DNA of 24,255 nt, from the NCBI GenBank assembly GCA_934216185.1, contig CAKQBM010000006.1, positions 1 through 24,255 on the forward strand, written 5' to 3'. The notes below the pieces were generated by a model that was not told where the DNA came from, ran no database searches, and saw only the letters and a program-made list of their open reading frames with translations. Origin of the DNA: an uncultured Streptococcus sp. (lineage in GTDB: Bacteria; Bacillota; Bacilli; Lactobacillales; Streptococcaceae). The translations under genes were made by a program, and so were the position numbers. Below, one piece after another: positions 1 through 8,600 of this stretch. Numbering within the stretch: position 1 is the first letter of the stretch; each line of letters opens with the position of its first letter.

Positions 1-959
1 ACCGTTACTTTACCTGTTTCTTTTCCTACTGTTTGGGCTGGGACTAATTTGTACACTTTGCCACTTTCAGTTGTGATTGTTTCTGGTTTCAAGTCTGGTG
101 TGTTTGTGTTGTACTCTTTACCTGTTGGACTTTGAGTTTCTGCTTTGACACTTGTCTTACCTTCAATCGCATTTCCTTCAGTATCTGTATAGTTTACTGT
201 TACATCACCTTTTTGGAGTTCGTATTTATACGTTACTTCTGTTGGTTCAACCGTTACTTTACCTGTTTCTTTTCCTACTGTTTGGGCTGGGACTAATTTG
301 TACACTTTGCCACTTTCAGTTGTGATCGTTTCTGGTTTTAAGTCTGGTGTGTTTGTATTGTACTCTTTACCTGTTGGACTTTGAGTTTCAGCTTTAACAC
401 TTGGCTTACCTTCAATTGGATTTCCTTCAGTATCTGTATAGTTTACTGTTACATCACTTTTTTGTAACTCATACTCATAAGTAACTGTTTGTTTTTCTGT
501 AGTTACTTTACCAGTTTCTCCAGCTGAACCTGTTTTTAGTCCATTATTTGCTGCAACAAGTTTATAAACTCTTCCATCTTCTTTTGTAATAGTTGCATCT
601 TTTGTTGCAGTGTAGTCACTTCCTACTTGTCCATCTGTTACTAACGCTACTGGATCTTTTAAGTTTTCTTCTGTGCCTGCAATGACGTATTCAACTTCGA
701 CGTTTCCACCTGCTTTTGGTGCGTACTCATAAACGACTTCTTGTTTATCTGCTGTAACTGTACCTGTTTCTGCAGCTGATGTAGCTTGATGTCCTTTATA
801 TACATAAACTTTTCCATCAGTAGCTGTTAATTCTTCACCTGCTACTGGCGCTGTGGAAGTATAGTTTTTCCCAACTTTTAATCCCTTAGCTACATCTGTC
901 GCTGGTTTTAATTCAGTTGTTGTACCTTCGATAACATATTTTGCTACTACATCTCCACC
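1..959 (-). repeat. Four tandem MucBP-like repeats in the surface protein
   Basis: Read on the minus strand, units start at 959 (83 codons), 710 (84 codons), 458 (83 codons) and 209 (cut by the window edge). Each runs from a G/S-D/N-V-x-V start through a YT or YN motif and a DG/SGKVY motif to an ETGxVT...VxYxYE end, the usual MucBP-like layout. The first two units are divergent. The last two are nearly identical: over the 209 shared bases (1-209 against 250-458) I count nine differences by eye, giving a 249-bp direct repeat. More copies may lie beyond the edge. Confidence 0.9.
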
Positions 960-3900
960 AACTGGCATAATTCTTTCGTAATATACATTTTCAACTACAT
1001 TACCATTATTCATTAGGTCTTGAGAAACTAATACTCTATCGATAACTTCTCTATCTGGAGCTTCAAAATTTGCAACTCTAGGTGAATTTGTTGTTGGCCA
1101 ATTTGGTTGATAAGCATCAGTACGATATTCCCATGGTCCTTCTACTACTCGTCCTGTTTCTTTACCTGTATAGATTTTTCTCTTAACTGTAATATTTTGT
1201 ACAACAGGATTAGCAACTACATTACTCTCATTATTCTTTTCAAGATAGTTAATTGTACGAGTAATCGTTTTGCTTTCTTCTTTAAATGTTGCGTCCTCAT
1301 AAACATACGTAACTTTTTTCGTTACTTGTCTTTCATAAGTTCCTGTTTCCGAAACTGAGTCTGCTTGGATTTCTTTAAATAAATATGGTAATCCCGACCA
1401 ATGACCTCGAGGAATGACATCTTCTTTTGTCGTAGTATATGGTTGTCCTGCAAAATCTCTTTCAGAAATTTTTGGTAGAATGTCATCTTTTCTATTATTG
1501 ATATAACGGACTTCTAATTTTCCTCGTACATCTTCTGTTCTTAATCCTACAGTATTTGATTCTAACCAAACATTTTGATTATTCTTCAAGAAAATTTGTG
1601 ATGTACTTTCAACAAAGTTTTGGTTATCAGCATCAACTCGAAGCTTAAAGTTATGCGTAAAGCCATGTTGTTTTGTTACCGTATAATCATTTTTAAATAC
1701 ATATTTAACCGCAGTAACATCTTTCCAATTCGTGATTTGATCAGCAGTTACATAAGTTCCTGTAGTTTTGTCAGTCGCAGTTGATGTCGTATAAACTACA
1801 TCATACTCATCTGAGTTTTCAACAATAGGTCCTTCTAAATAAGTTACAGCTTCACTCTTAGGAATTAAAACAACCGCTTCTTTTATTTTTTGAGGTGTAT
1901 CAGTTAAGTTCTCAACTTGAGGTGATAGAATAACTTCTTGTCCATTCTTCACATCGATAATCCCTCTAGTTCCTGTTGTCCCTGGTTTAGATATTGTTAA
2001 TGATGTTGAATACTCAGTAACATTATTCATCGTAACATTAATATTTGATTTTGCAATCGTTGAACCAGCTTCATGTCCTTCTACATAATTTGCATTTAAA
2101 GAACGATCATTCCCAAATAAAGTTTCAGAATTACTATTCCATACAAGATAAGATTCAATATTATACGTTCCACTTTCTATTTGACCATTATTTTCTACTT
2201 CAAAAGTTAGTGCTACTGGATTATATGTTCCACCTTTAATCCATCCATCTCTATTTAAATCATAACTAGATAAACCTAAATCTTTTGATTCGAAAATATA
2301 GGCACGCTTACCTGTTCCCTTATAATCTTCAATTACACGTGTTGGATTAACAGTATCATAAGATTCTTTAATCTGATTATAGGCATCTTTTGCAGCACTA
2401 CCATTTGTTCCACCAAAATATAAGGTATTTTTTGACAATAAGCGATTATCAGCAGTTAATCTGAAATCTTTTAAAGGTAGTTTTGGATCAGCTAATAACA
2501 TTACACTTGTTTTATTAATATTTGCATCTAATTTGTTTAAATCATAAACCTTAATACCATTTTTTTCAGATTCAGCTAATTTAAAATAATCTGTTGCTGT
2601 ATATTGAACTGCAATTGGTACCTTCAATCCTCTTGTTAAGTTATCTTTCGTTAACTCTCTGTCTCCAATTTGTTGCATCCCTAAACTTAAAGTTGTTGGT
2701 GTTTTAGTATGAACAGCAGGGGTACTACTACCAGTATTTGGTCGTTCAGTAGCAATAGCACTTTCAATTGTATTATTAGCCGCTAAAACTTGAGAAATTT
2801 TATTTTCATAGCGTTGAATAGTAGCATCTTTTGCTTTTTCTTTCCAAGTATCTACCGTTACATCTAAATCGGTCCTCATTCCAAGAATCGTTTTAGAAGC
2901 TTTCTTTCTATCTTGAGCTTCATCAACAATTCCAGGTGTTTTTAAAATCAGGTGAGTAAATTTCTTTTCAGGATTAATAGCAACTTCATCAAATGTTTCA
3001 TCAACAGAATTGAATTCTTTAATTAATTCAGCTTGGTTATTTTCATTAACTCCATATAATTTAAAGTTTTCTTTAAATTGCCCTTGTAAATCTTTATAAC
3101 CTGCATGATATCCTCTTATTCCAGCATTCCCATTTTCTAATTCATTCGTTGCAATTTCTATTATTTTAAATCTAGTAAAGTAATTTCCCGCTTGATCTTT
3201 TGGAATGAAATAGTTCAAATACTGACTCGGTAGCGTTCCACCATCCGCTTTTAATTTATTAAGTGGAACTCTATAAATTGCTGCAAAAGTGTCTACATTA
3301 CTTGCATTTGAAAATAGTCTTTGGTCAGTAGCTGCGTTAATACGATCTTCCATCATGCCAATTGAAGGTGCACCGTCGCCCGCATAGATTCTAAAACCAT
3401 CTGGATTTTCTAGCTTTTGTGTAAATGATGAACCATCTGGTCTATGCCCTACAGCATTATAAACAATTTTAGCACTATAGCCTTTTGTTCCATTAGATTC
3501 AATAACCTTTGCAATTTCCTCTGATGTACTTAAGGCACCCTCTTTTAATCTTAATACAGGGCCTGCATAGTATAACATTTGATTAATTCCACGAATTTGA
3601 TCTGGATGTAAGGTAGCTACTCCATTTTCTAATGTCCATTTTGAATTTCTAGGAGAAGTAGGGTCTAATTCTAAAAACTCTGGAATTCCACTAATCGTAT
3701 AATCATAACTTGTTAAACGTCCATTACCATTTTGGTTATCTCCATCAGCTTCTCCAGCATTAAAGAAAGCATCACTAGTCATAATTAATGGAATTCTAAA
3801 TGAACTACTTACAGGAACTAACTTACCATCAACAACAGAACCAATTTTATATTCACGTTGTTCCTGAGATAAATAATTTTTTACTAATTTTTCTTTTGTA

Positions 3901-5099
3901 TCGTTTTCACGATAAATAATCTCTGATAAATAGTCAAAAGTAGCTGTTGCTGTTTTTTCAGATAATACATTCTCACCACTCATAAATTCTGTTTTCACTG
4001 TCAGTGAATCATCCTTTGATGGTGCATTTGTTCTTGATGTCCCTATATAGAGTTTTAATAAACTTTCTGCAACAGAACCACCCGACATTGGGTTTAAGTT
4101 TAAGTCATAAACATAATCAGTAGCTGTAGAACGATCGTCAGTACTTTTAACAAAAGATGAATTTGTAAACACTGGTTTTTTAGTAGAGTGTAGAAAAGCC
4201 TTTGGAATAGTTACTCGCACTTTACCATCTGTGACTGTATCATTTGAAGAAGCTGAATAAGTAATCGCCATATTAATGACACGCTCACCATTTCCAGCAT
4301 TCGAAACAGGAATGTTCTTTTCAGTTGGTCCTTTCGATGTTCCAAAATGAATAGAACCTGTTAAAGCTTGGTCTGTTACACCCGTACGGAAACCAGTTCC
4401 TTCTTCCATCTTTTTACCATTACGACTATCTTGATTTTTATTTTCTTTAGGTACCTCTTCAGCCTTGATTGATTTTAGGATAAAAGTCAAAGAACTAATT
4501 TCGTTTGCTTTTTTATCAGCTCCTGACTGTGTTGCATCCAATGTACTTAAATATTGTTTAGCTTCTGCAACTAGTTTTTCGGCATTTTGGATTTGAAAAG
4601 CTTGTTTTTTATTTCCTCGGATACGTTCAATTTGAGCTTCCAAATCAGCTAATTTTGCTTGCAAGATAGATAAATTGACAGATGGTTTTGTCGTAGTTTC
4701 TTCTGCAGTATTAGTGCTATCTGAACCTGTTGAAGCATGTTCAGTATCTTTTTCATTTTCTTTTACAGGTGTCGCTGGCTCAGCTGACTTTTCTGGCCCT
4801 TCAGGTGATTTTGGTTGCTCAGGTGATTTTGGTTGCTCAGCTAATTCTGATTTTGCTTCAGAAACAGTATCTGTTTGAATATTTCCTTGAGCTTGGTTTA
4901 GTCCCGTATCAGAACCCTTCGTTACTACCGTTTCAGTAGCAGAGTCTGCTTCTACCGTATCTACATTGTAACCAAACAAAAATCCTGCTCCGATTAAGAC
5001 ACTCGCAGCACCAATTTTTAATTTTTTAATCGAATATTTTTCGTATCTATTTCCACAAAAATAACGATGATCTTTTTGTTGTCTCGATAATTTAAACAT
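1..5099 (-). CDS. Giant YSIRK/MucBP-repeat cell-wall surface protein (partial, C-terminus off the left edge)
   Basis: The frame is open for 1,699 codons. I checked every codon and found no stop before the window edge. The ATG is preceded by AAGGTGGT seven bases upstream, and an in-frame TAA lies two codons upstream, so this start is firm. Visible order: YSIRK-type signal (YSIKKLKIGAASVLIG, residues 22-37) with likely cleavage after Ala51; a low-complexity Pro/Glu/Lys stretch with two EQPKSP copies (88-99); a predicted coiled coil (about 143-187); a region of about 970 residues (220-1190) that I do not recognise; a MucBP-like module (1193-1268); a Muc_B2-like module (1269-1380); then four MucBP-like repeats from 1381, the last cut by the edge. 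Such proteins are normally sortase-anchored through a C-terminal LPXTG, which is not in the window. Adhesion to mucin or other host glycans is an inference from the modules only. Base composition looks more A/T-rich than the fab genes, consistent with accessory origin. Confidence 0.93.
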   Translation of the reverse strand, partial: MFKLSRQQKDHRYFCGNRYEKYSIKKLKIGAASVLIGAGFLFGYNVDTVEADSATETVVTKGSDTGLNQAQGNIQTDTVSEAKSELAEQPKSPEQPKSPEGPEKSAEPATPVKENEKDTEHASTGSDSTNTAEETTTKPSVNLSILQAKLADLEAQIERIRGNKKQAFQIQNAEKLVAEAKQYLSTLDATQSGADKKANEISSLTFILKSIKAEEVPKENKNQDSRNGKKMEEGTGFRTGVTDQALTGSIHFGTSKGPTEKNIPVSNAGNGERVINMAITYSASSNDTVTDGKVRVTIPKAFLHSTKKPVFTNSSFVKSTDDRSTATDYVYDLNLNPMSGGSVAESLLKLYIGTSRTNAPSKDDSLTVKTEFMSGENVLSEKTATATFDYLSEIIYRENDTKEKLVKNYLSQEQREYKIGSVVDGKLVPVSSSFRIPLIMTSDAFFNAGEADGDNQNGNGRLTSYDYTISGIPEFLELDPTSPRNSKWTLENGVATLHPDQIRGINQMLYYAGPVLRLKEGALSTSEEIAKVIESNGTKGYSAKIVYNAVGHRPDGSSFTQKLENPDGFRIYAGDGAPSIGMMEDRINAATDQRLFSNASNVDTFAAIYRVPLNKLKADGGTLPSQYLNYFIPKDQAGNYFTRFKIIEIATNELENGNAGIRGYHAGYKDLQGQFKENFKLYGVNENNQAELIKEFNSVDETFDEVAINPEKKFTHLILKTPGIVDEAQDRKKASKTILGMRTDLDVTVDTWKEKAKDATIQRYENKISQVLAANNTIESAIATERPNTGSSTPAVHTKTPTTLSLGMQQIGDRELTKDNLTRGLKVPIAVQYTATDYFKLAESEKNGIKVYDLNKLDANINKTSVMLLADPKLPLKDFRLTADNRLLSKNTLYFGGTNGSAAKDAYNQIKESYDTVNPTRVIEDYKGTGKRAYIFESKDLGLSSYDLNRDGWIKGGTYNPVALTFEVENNGQIESGTYNIESYLVWNSNSETLFGNDRSLNANYVEGHEAGSTIAKSNINVTMNNVTEYSTSLTISKPGTTGTRGIIDVKNGQEVILSPQVENLTDTPQKIKEAVVLIPKSEAVTYLEGPIVENSDEYDVVYTTSTATDKTTGTYVTADQITNWKDVTAVKYVFKNDYTVTKQHGFTHNFKLRVDADNQNFVESTSQIFLKNNQNVWLESNTVGLRTEDVRGKLEVRYINNRKDDILPKISERDFAGQPYTTTKEDVIPRGHWSGLPYLFKEIQADSVSETGTYERQVTKKVTYVYEDATFKEESKTITRTINYLEKNNESNVVANPVVQNITVKRKIYTGKETGRVVEGPWEYRTDAYQPNWPTTNSPRVANFEAPDREVIDRVLVSQDLMNNGNVVENVYYERIMPVGGDVVAKYVIEGTTTELKPATDVAKGLKVGKNYTSTAPVAGEELTATDGKVYVYKGHQATSAAETGTVTADKQEVVYEYAPKAGGNVEVEYVIAGTEENLKDPVALVTDGQVGSDYTATKDATITKEDGRVYKLVAANNGLKTGSAGETGKVTTEKQTVTYEYELQKSDVTVNYTDTEGNPIEGKPSVKAETQSPTGKEYNTNTPDLKPETITTESGKVYKLVPAQTVGKETGKVTVEPTEVTYKYELQKGDVTVNYTDTEGNAIEGKTSVKAETQSPTGKEYNTNTPDLKPETITTESGKVYKLVPAQTVGKETGKVT
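4804..4839 (-). repeat. Two exact 18-bp direct repeats encoding EQPKSP
   Basis: GGTGATTTTGGTTGCTCA occurs twice back to back on the plus strand (4804-4821 and 4822-4839). In the surface protein it gives two in-frame PEQPKS units in the stalk just after the signal peptide. The exact identity and 18-bp unit suggest recent slippage duplication. Confidence 0.85.
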
Positions 5100-5104
5100 A
5101 ACTT

Positions 5105-5162
5105 ACCACCTTATATATACATATATACGCACTTAGGTACATATATAATCTTATAAATTATA
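5105..5162 (-). promoter_or_regulatory. Probable promoter -10 and ribosome binding site of the surface protein gene
   Basis: On the minus strand a perfect TATAAT lies at 5162-5157 and the Shine-Dalgarno AAGGTGGT at 5112-5105, seven bases before the ATG. The -35 hexamer at the 17-bp spacing (GTAAAA) is poor, so the promoter may be weak or regulated. A second TATAAT at 5219-5214 also lacks a good -35. Confidence 0.45.
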
Positions 5163-5199
5163 TCATATTTCAAAGTAATTTTTACGGCATTTGCTTATA

Positions 5200-5216
5200 A
5201 ATTTTATTTTAAAATT
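5200..5216. repeat. A/T-only inverted repeat in the efp/surface-protein intergenic region
   Basis: AATTTTA (5200-5206) and TAAAATT (5210-5216) form a perfect 7-bp inverted repeat around TTT. It lies in the middle of the 236-bp divergent intergenic region, between the two promoters. It could be an operator, but in such A/T-rich DNA it may be chance. Confidence 0.35.
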
Positions 5217-5290
5217 ATACCACCTCAAAAAATTGTATAAATATGTATTTATATAAATATCCCACCTCCAACTTTCTTTTTCATTCCTTT

Positions 5291-5301
5291 TATGGTAAAA
5301 T
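5291..5301 (+). promoter_or_regulatory. Extended -10 promoter of efp
   Basis: TATGGTAAAAT contains TG-N-TAAAAT (extended -10) with TAAAAT at 5296-5301. No convincing -35 is seen 17 bp upstream, which is common for extended -10 promoters in streptococci. The ribosome binding site AAAGAGGT follows at 5322-5329. Confidence 0.55.
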
Positions 5302-5335
5302 GAAGAGTAATAATATTTATTAAAGAGGTAAAAAC

Positions 5336-5896
5336 ATGATTGAAGCAAGCAAATTGAAAGCTGGTATGACATTTGAAACTGCAGACGGAAAATTGATCCG
5401 CGTTTTGGAAGCTAGCCACCACAAACCAGGTAAAGGGAACACGATTATGCGTATGAAATTGCGTGATGTCCGTACTGGTTCTACTTTTGACACAAGCTAC
5501 CGTCCAGAAGAAAAATTCGAACAAGCTATTATCGAAACTGTTCCAGCTCAATACTTGTACAAAATGGATGAAACTGCCTACTTCATGAACACTGAAACTT
5601 ACGACCAATACGAAATCCCAGTCGTAAATGTTGAAAATGAATTGCTTTACATCCTTGAAAACTCTGATGTAAAAATCCAATTCTACGGAACTGAAGTGAT
5701 CGGTGTAACTGTACCAACTACTGTTGAATTGACAGTTGCTGAAACACAACCATCTATCAAAGGTGCTACTGTTACAGGTTCTGGTAAACCAGCAACTATG
5801 GAAACTGGACTTGTTGTCAACGTTCCAGACTTTATCGAAGCTGGGCAAAAATTGATCATCAACACTGCAGAAGGAACTTACGTTTCTCGTGCCTAA
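5336..5896 (+). CDS. efp: Translation elongation factor P
   Basis: EF-P enters the ribosomal E site and helps peptide-bond formation at polyproline stretches. The 186-residue length is normal for the family. The N-terminal KOW-like domain carries the loop SHHKPGKGN with Lys33 at the tip, the position that is modified in some bacteria; no modification enzyme is visible here. The two C-terminal OB-fold domains follow, ending in the typical [12 protein letters not shown]. The ATG has AAAGAGGT six bases upstream. It is first in an operon with the Asp23-like gene (21-bp gap) and nusB. The gene to its left is divergent. Confidence 0.97.
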   Translation: MIEASKLKAGMTFETADGKLIRVLEASHHKPGKGNTIMRMKLRDVRTGSTFDTSYRPEEKFEQAIIETVPAQYLYKMDETAYFMNTETYDQYEIPVVNVENELLYILENSDVKIQFYGTEVIGVTVPTTVELTVAETQPSIKGATVTGSGKPATMETGLVVNVPDFIEAGQKLIINTAEGTYVSRA

Positions 5897-5917
5897 TCTC
5901 TAGAAAGAGGTCATTCT

Positions 5918-6307
5918 ATGGGAATTGAAGAACAATTTGGCGAAATCGTTATCGCTCCGCGTGTACTTGAAAAAATTATTGCCATCGCAACTGCAAAAGT
6001 TGAGGGTGTCCACTCATTTTCAAATAAATCCGTATCTGATACCCTATCAAAACTCTCTCTTGGACGCGGCGTCTATTTAAAAGAAAGCAACGAAGAACTA
6101 ACTGCTGACATCTATCTCTACCTAGAGTACGGTGTGAAAGTACCAAAAGTGGCTCTTGCTATTCAAAAAGCAGTAAAAGATGCTGTCCTTGATATGGCTG
6201 ATGTGGAACTTTCTGCTGTCAACATCCATGTTGCAGGAATCGTTCCAGATAAAACACCAAAACCTGAGTTGAAAGATCTATTTAACGAGGACTTCCTCAA
6301 TGACTAG
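5918..6307 (+). CDS. Asp23/Gls24 family protein
   Basis: A 129-residue protein of the Asp23/Gls24 (DUF322) family. The characteristic core is visible: [24 protein letters not shown] near the N-terminus (residues 8-31), then the alternating strand region with [14 protein letters not shown] and a VNIHVAGIV end. Members are small cytoplasmic or membrane-associated proteins linked to alkaline and envelope stress in staphylococci and enterococci; the molecular activity is not settled. There is no signal peptide or membrane segment. The ribosome binding site AAAGAGGT lies just upstream. It sits between efp and nusB and overlaps nusB by 8 bases, which suggests translational coupling. Confidence 0.93.
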   Translation: MGIEEQFGEIVIAPRVLEKIIAIATAKVEGVHSFSNKSVSDTLSKLSLGRGVYLKESNEELTADIYLYLEYGVKVPKVALAIQKAVKDAVLDMADVELSAVNIHVAGIVPDKTPKPELKDLFNEDFLND

Positions 6308-6725
6308 TCCATTATTAGAATCTAGACGCGAACTTCGAAAATGCGCTTTTCAAGCTCTCATGAGCCTTGAATTCGGCACAGATATAGAAACAGCTTGTCG
6401 CTTTGCCTACACACATGACCGTGAAGATGAAGATGTGCAAATCCCTGCCTTTCTTCTGAACTTGGTTTCTGGTGTTCAAGCTCAAAAAGACGAGTTGGAT
6501 AAACAAATCAACCAGCACCTCAAGTCAGGCTGGACAGTTGAACGCTTGACCTTGGTTGAAAAAAACTTACTACGCTTGGGTATCTTTGAAATCACATCAT
6601 TTGATACCCCTCAGCTGGTAGCAGTCAATGAAGCTATTGAACTCGCTAAGAATTTTTCAGATCAAAAATCAGCCCGCTTTATCAACGGACTACTCAGTCA
6701 ATTTGTAACTGAAGAAAATGAATAA
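6300..6725 (+). CDS. nusB: Transcription antitermination factor NusB
   Basis: NusB is a small all-helical RNA-binding protein that, with NusE/S10, binds boxA RNA and supports antitermination on rRNA operons. The 141-residue length is standard. Family features seen: the N-terminal [20 protein letters not shown] helix and the C-terminal [20 protein letters not shown] followed by [18 protein letters not shown], the conserved NusB end. The ATG at 6300 lies inside the Asp23-like gene, with an 8-base overlap and a different frame. A strong terminator follows three bases after the stop, so the gene ends the operon. Confidence 0.97.
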   Translation: MTSPLLESRRELRKCAFQALMSLEFGTDIETACRFAYTHDREDEDVQIPAFLLNLVSGVQAQKDELDKQINQHLKSGWTVERLTLVEKNLLRLGIFEITSFDTPQLVAVNEAIELAKNFSDQKSARFINGLLSQFVTEENE

Positions 6726-6728
6726 TCG

Positions 6729-6758
6729 AAAAGGTGTTTGGTCTTCCAAGCACCTTTT
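6729..6758 (+). terminator. Terminator of the efp-Asp23-nusB operon
   Basis: AAAAGGTGTTTGG (6729-6741) pairs with CCAAGCACCTTTT (6746-6758) around a TCTT loop: 13 pairs with one G-U. The T-rich tail is only partial (GACTTTCCT), but position and stem strongly suggest intrinsic termination. Confidence 0.85.
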
Positions 6759-6782
6759 GACTTTCCTCCTCTGCACAGAGTA

Positions 6783-6886
6783 ATACTCTTCAAAAATCTC
6801 TTCAAACCGCGTCAACGTCGCCTTGCCGTACTCAAGTACAGCCTGCGGCTAGTTTCCTAGTTTGCTCTTTGATTTTCATTGAGTAT
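6783..6886. mobile_element. RUP-like miniature repeat element (104 bp)
   Basis: The element begins ATACTCTTCAAAAATC and ends GATTTTCATTGAGTAT, imperfect terminal inverted repeats (12 of 16 positions match), with TA dinucleotides outside. The inner text (CTTCAAACCGCGTCAACGTC, CCTGCGGCTAG, CCTAGTTTGCTCTTTG) is the wording I know from RUP, the roughly 107-bp non-coding repeat of pneumococci and relatives. RUP is thought to be mobilised in trans by an IS630-type transposase. No transposase is present in the window. It sits neatly between two converging terminators. Confidence 0.8.
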
Positions 6887-6897
6887 AAGAAGCACAT

Positions 6898-6930
6898 AAA
6901 AACTAGAACTGACTGCCAGTTCTAGTTTTT
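6898..6930 (-). terminator. Terminator at the end of the fab-acc cluster (likely bidirectional)
   Basis: AAAAACTAGAACT (6898-6910) and AGTTCTAGTTTTT (6918-6930) form a perfect 13-bp stem with a 7-base loop, three bases after the accA stop. U-runs exist on both strands, so it could also stop plus-strand transcripts that pass the nusB terminator. Confidence 0.92.
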
Positions 6931-6933
6931 GTA

Positions 6934-7701
6934 TTAGTATTTTCTAAATCGTTGGTAACGTTCTTCCAACAACTCTTCTAGCGGTTTTTGTGAAAGTATA
7001 GCTAACTCATCTTGGAGTTCTTTTTTGACATTCTTAATCAGTTCTTTACTAGAAAGTCCTGCTTCAGAAATCACCTTATCCACCACGTCCATTTCTAACA
7101 ATTCATGTGAGGTGATTTTCATCAGTTCTGCCGCTTCCATGGCACGACTGCCATCCTTCCATAGAATGGAAGCAAAACCTTCTGGACTGAGAATGGCATA
7201 GATAGAATTTTCCAGCATCCAGACACGGTCCGCGACAGCTAGAGCCAGAGCCCCACCTGAACCACCTTCACCAATAATGATAGCAATAATCGGAACTTTC
7301 AGGTCACTCATTTCCATGAGATTTCGAGCAATGGCTTCTCCTTGACCACGTTCTTCCGCTCCGACACCAGGATAGGCACCTGCAGTATTGATAAAGGTCA
7401 CAACTGGACGGCCAAATTTTTCAGCCTGTTTCATCAACCGTAGGGCCTTGCGGTAGCCTTCTGGATGTGGTTGTCCAAAATTCCGTTTGAGGTTATCTTG
7501 TAAACTCTTGCCTTTTTGAATACCAACCACTGTTATAGCTTGCTCTCCAAGCCAGCCAATACCACCAACCACTGCACCATCATCTCGAAAAGAACGGTCA
7601 CCATGTAACTGGATAAATTCATCAAAAATGCCTGTCGCAAAGTCCAAGGTTGTCAAGCGACTCTGCTCACGCGCTTCTCTGACTATTTTTGCAATATTCA
7701 T
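6934..7701 (-). CDS. accA: Acetyl-CoA carboxylase carboxyltransferase subunit alpha
   Basis: With AccD it forms the carboxyltransferase that moves the carboxyl group from carboxybiotin-AccB to acetyl-CoA, giving malonyl-CoA in the cytoplasm. The 255-residue length is shorter than the E. coli protein, as usual in streptococci. The crotonase-like core shows [20 protein letters not shown] followed by [20 protein letters not shown] and [12 protein letters not shown], the oxyanion-hole and acyl-CoA-binding region. The ATG overlaps the accD stop by four bases (ATGA), so the two subunits are probably translationally coupled. It is the last gene of the cluster. Confidence 0.97.
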   Translation of the reverse strand: MNIAKIVREAREQSRLTTLDFATGIFDEFIQLHGDRSFRDDGAVVGGIGWLGEQAITVVGIQKGKSLQDNLKRNFGQPHPEGYRKALRLMKQAEKFGRPVVTFINTAGAYPGVGAEERGQGEAIARNLMEMSDLKVPIIAIIIGEGGSGGALALAVADRVWMLENSIYAILSPEGFASILWKDGSRAMEAAELMKITSHELLEMDVVDKVISEAGLSSKELIKNVKKELQDELAILSQKPLEELLEERYQRFRKY

Positions 7702-8564
7702 CTTGGACTCCCTCCGTGCAATCTGACTAGGCTAGCAATGGTATCTGGCAAATCTCTTCTTTTGACAATCGCATCCACAAAGCCATGTTCCAATAGGAAT
7801 TCTGCCTTTTGGAACCCCTCAGGCAAGCTTTCACGAACCGTATTTTCAATGACACGACGCCCAGCAAAACCGACTAAACTCTGTGGTTCTGCTAGAATGA
7901 TATCGCCTTCCATAGCAAAAGAAGCTGTCACACCACCTGTCGTTGGATCTGTCAAAATGGTCAGATAAAAGAGACCAGCATTTGAATGGCGTTTAACTGC
8001 TGCAGAAATCTTGGCCATCTGCATGAGACTCATGATTCCTTCCTGCATACGGGCTCCACCAGAGGCTGTAAAGAGAACAACTGGCAATTGTTCAACAGTC
8101 GCATACTCAAACAAGCGAGTAATTTTTTCCCCTACAACCGTACCCATAGATGCCATGATAAAGTTGGAATCCATAATCCCAAGAGCCACAGTCTGACCTT
8201 TAATAAGAGCAGTTCCTGTCACAACGGCTTCATCCAGACCTGTCTTTTCACGCATAGCTGCTAGTTTCTGTTGATAACCAGGGAAATGCAAGGGATCCTT
8301 GCTTTCAATTCCCGTAAACAATTCCTTGAAGGTTCCCATATCAATCGTCAAAGCCAAGCGTTCTTGGGCAGAAATACGAAAGGTATAGCTACAGTGCGGA
8401 CAGATACGCTCACTTCCCAGATCCTTCTGATAGATGGTATGCTTACAGCCTGGACACTGGGAGAATAATTCATCTGGAACCTCTGGCTTGGCTTGAGGTT
8501 TTTCCCTAACCGAACGATTGGGATTGATTCGAATATACTTATCTTTTTTACTAAATAGAGCCAT
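7698..8564 (-). CDS. accD: Acetyl-CoA carboxylase carboxyltransferase subunit beta
   Basis: Partner of AccA in the carboxyltransferase. The N-terminal four-cysteine zinc ribbon is complete: CPGC at 37-40 and CPHC at 55-58. The crotonase-fold body contains [19 protein letters not shown] and [16 protein letters not shown], the conserved acyl-CoA and biotin-site glycines. The length (288 residues) is normal. AAGGGGA lies before the ATG, 36 bases after the accC stop. The stop overlaps the accA start. Confidence 0.97.
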   Translation of the reverse strand: MALFSKKDKYIRINPNRSVREKPQAKPEVPDELFSQCPGCKHTIYQKDLGSERICPHCSYTFRISAQERLALTIDMGTFKELFTGIESKDPLHFPGYQQKLAAMREKTGLDEAVVTGTALIKGQTVALGIMDSNFIMASMGTVVGEKITRLFEYATVEQLPVVLFTASGGARMQEGIMSLMQMAKISAAVKRHSNAGLFYLTILTDPTTGGVTASFAMEGDIILAEPQSLVGFAGRRVIENTVRESLPEGFQKAEFLLEHGFVDAIVKRRDLPDTIASLVRLHGGSPR

Positions 8565-8600
8565 TGATTCCCCTTTTCGGTTTAAACTCTTGAAGTCATT

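Noticed and set aside
1..959. The tandem repeats as a CRISPR array or satellite
   Set aside because: The units are coding throughout, 83-84 codons long, and contain no short repeat-spacer pattern.
4675..4939. Plus-strand frames opposite the N-terminal stalk of the surface protein
   Set aside because: The repetitive Ser/Gly/Phe text is only the antisense of the Pro/Glu/Lys-rich stalk.
5249..5848. A 199-codon open frame on the minus strand opposite efp
   Set aside because: It is the antisense of efp, very rich in Ser, Phe and Cys, with no ribosome site or family resemblance.
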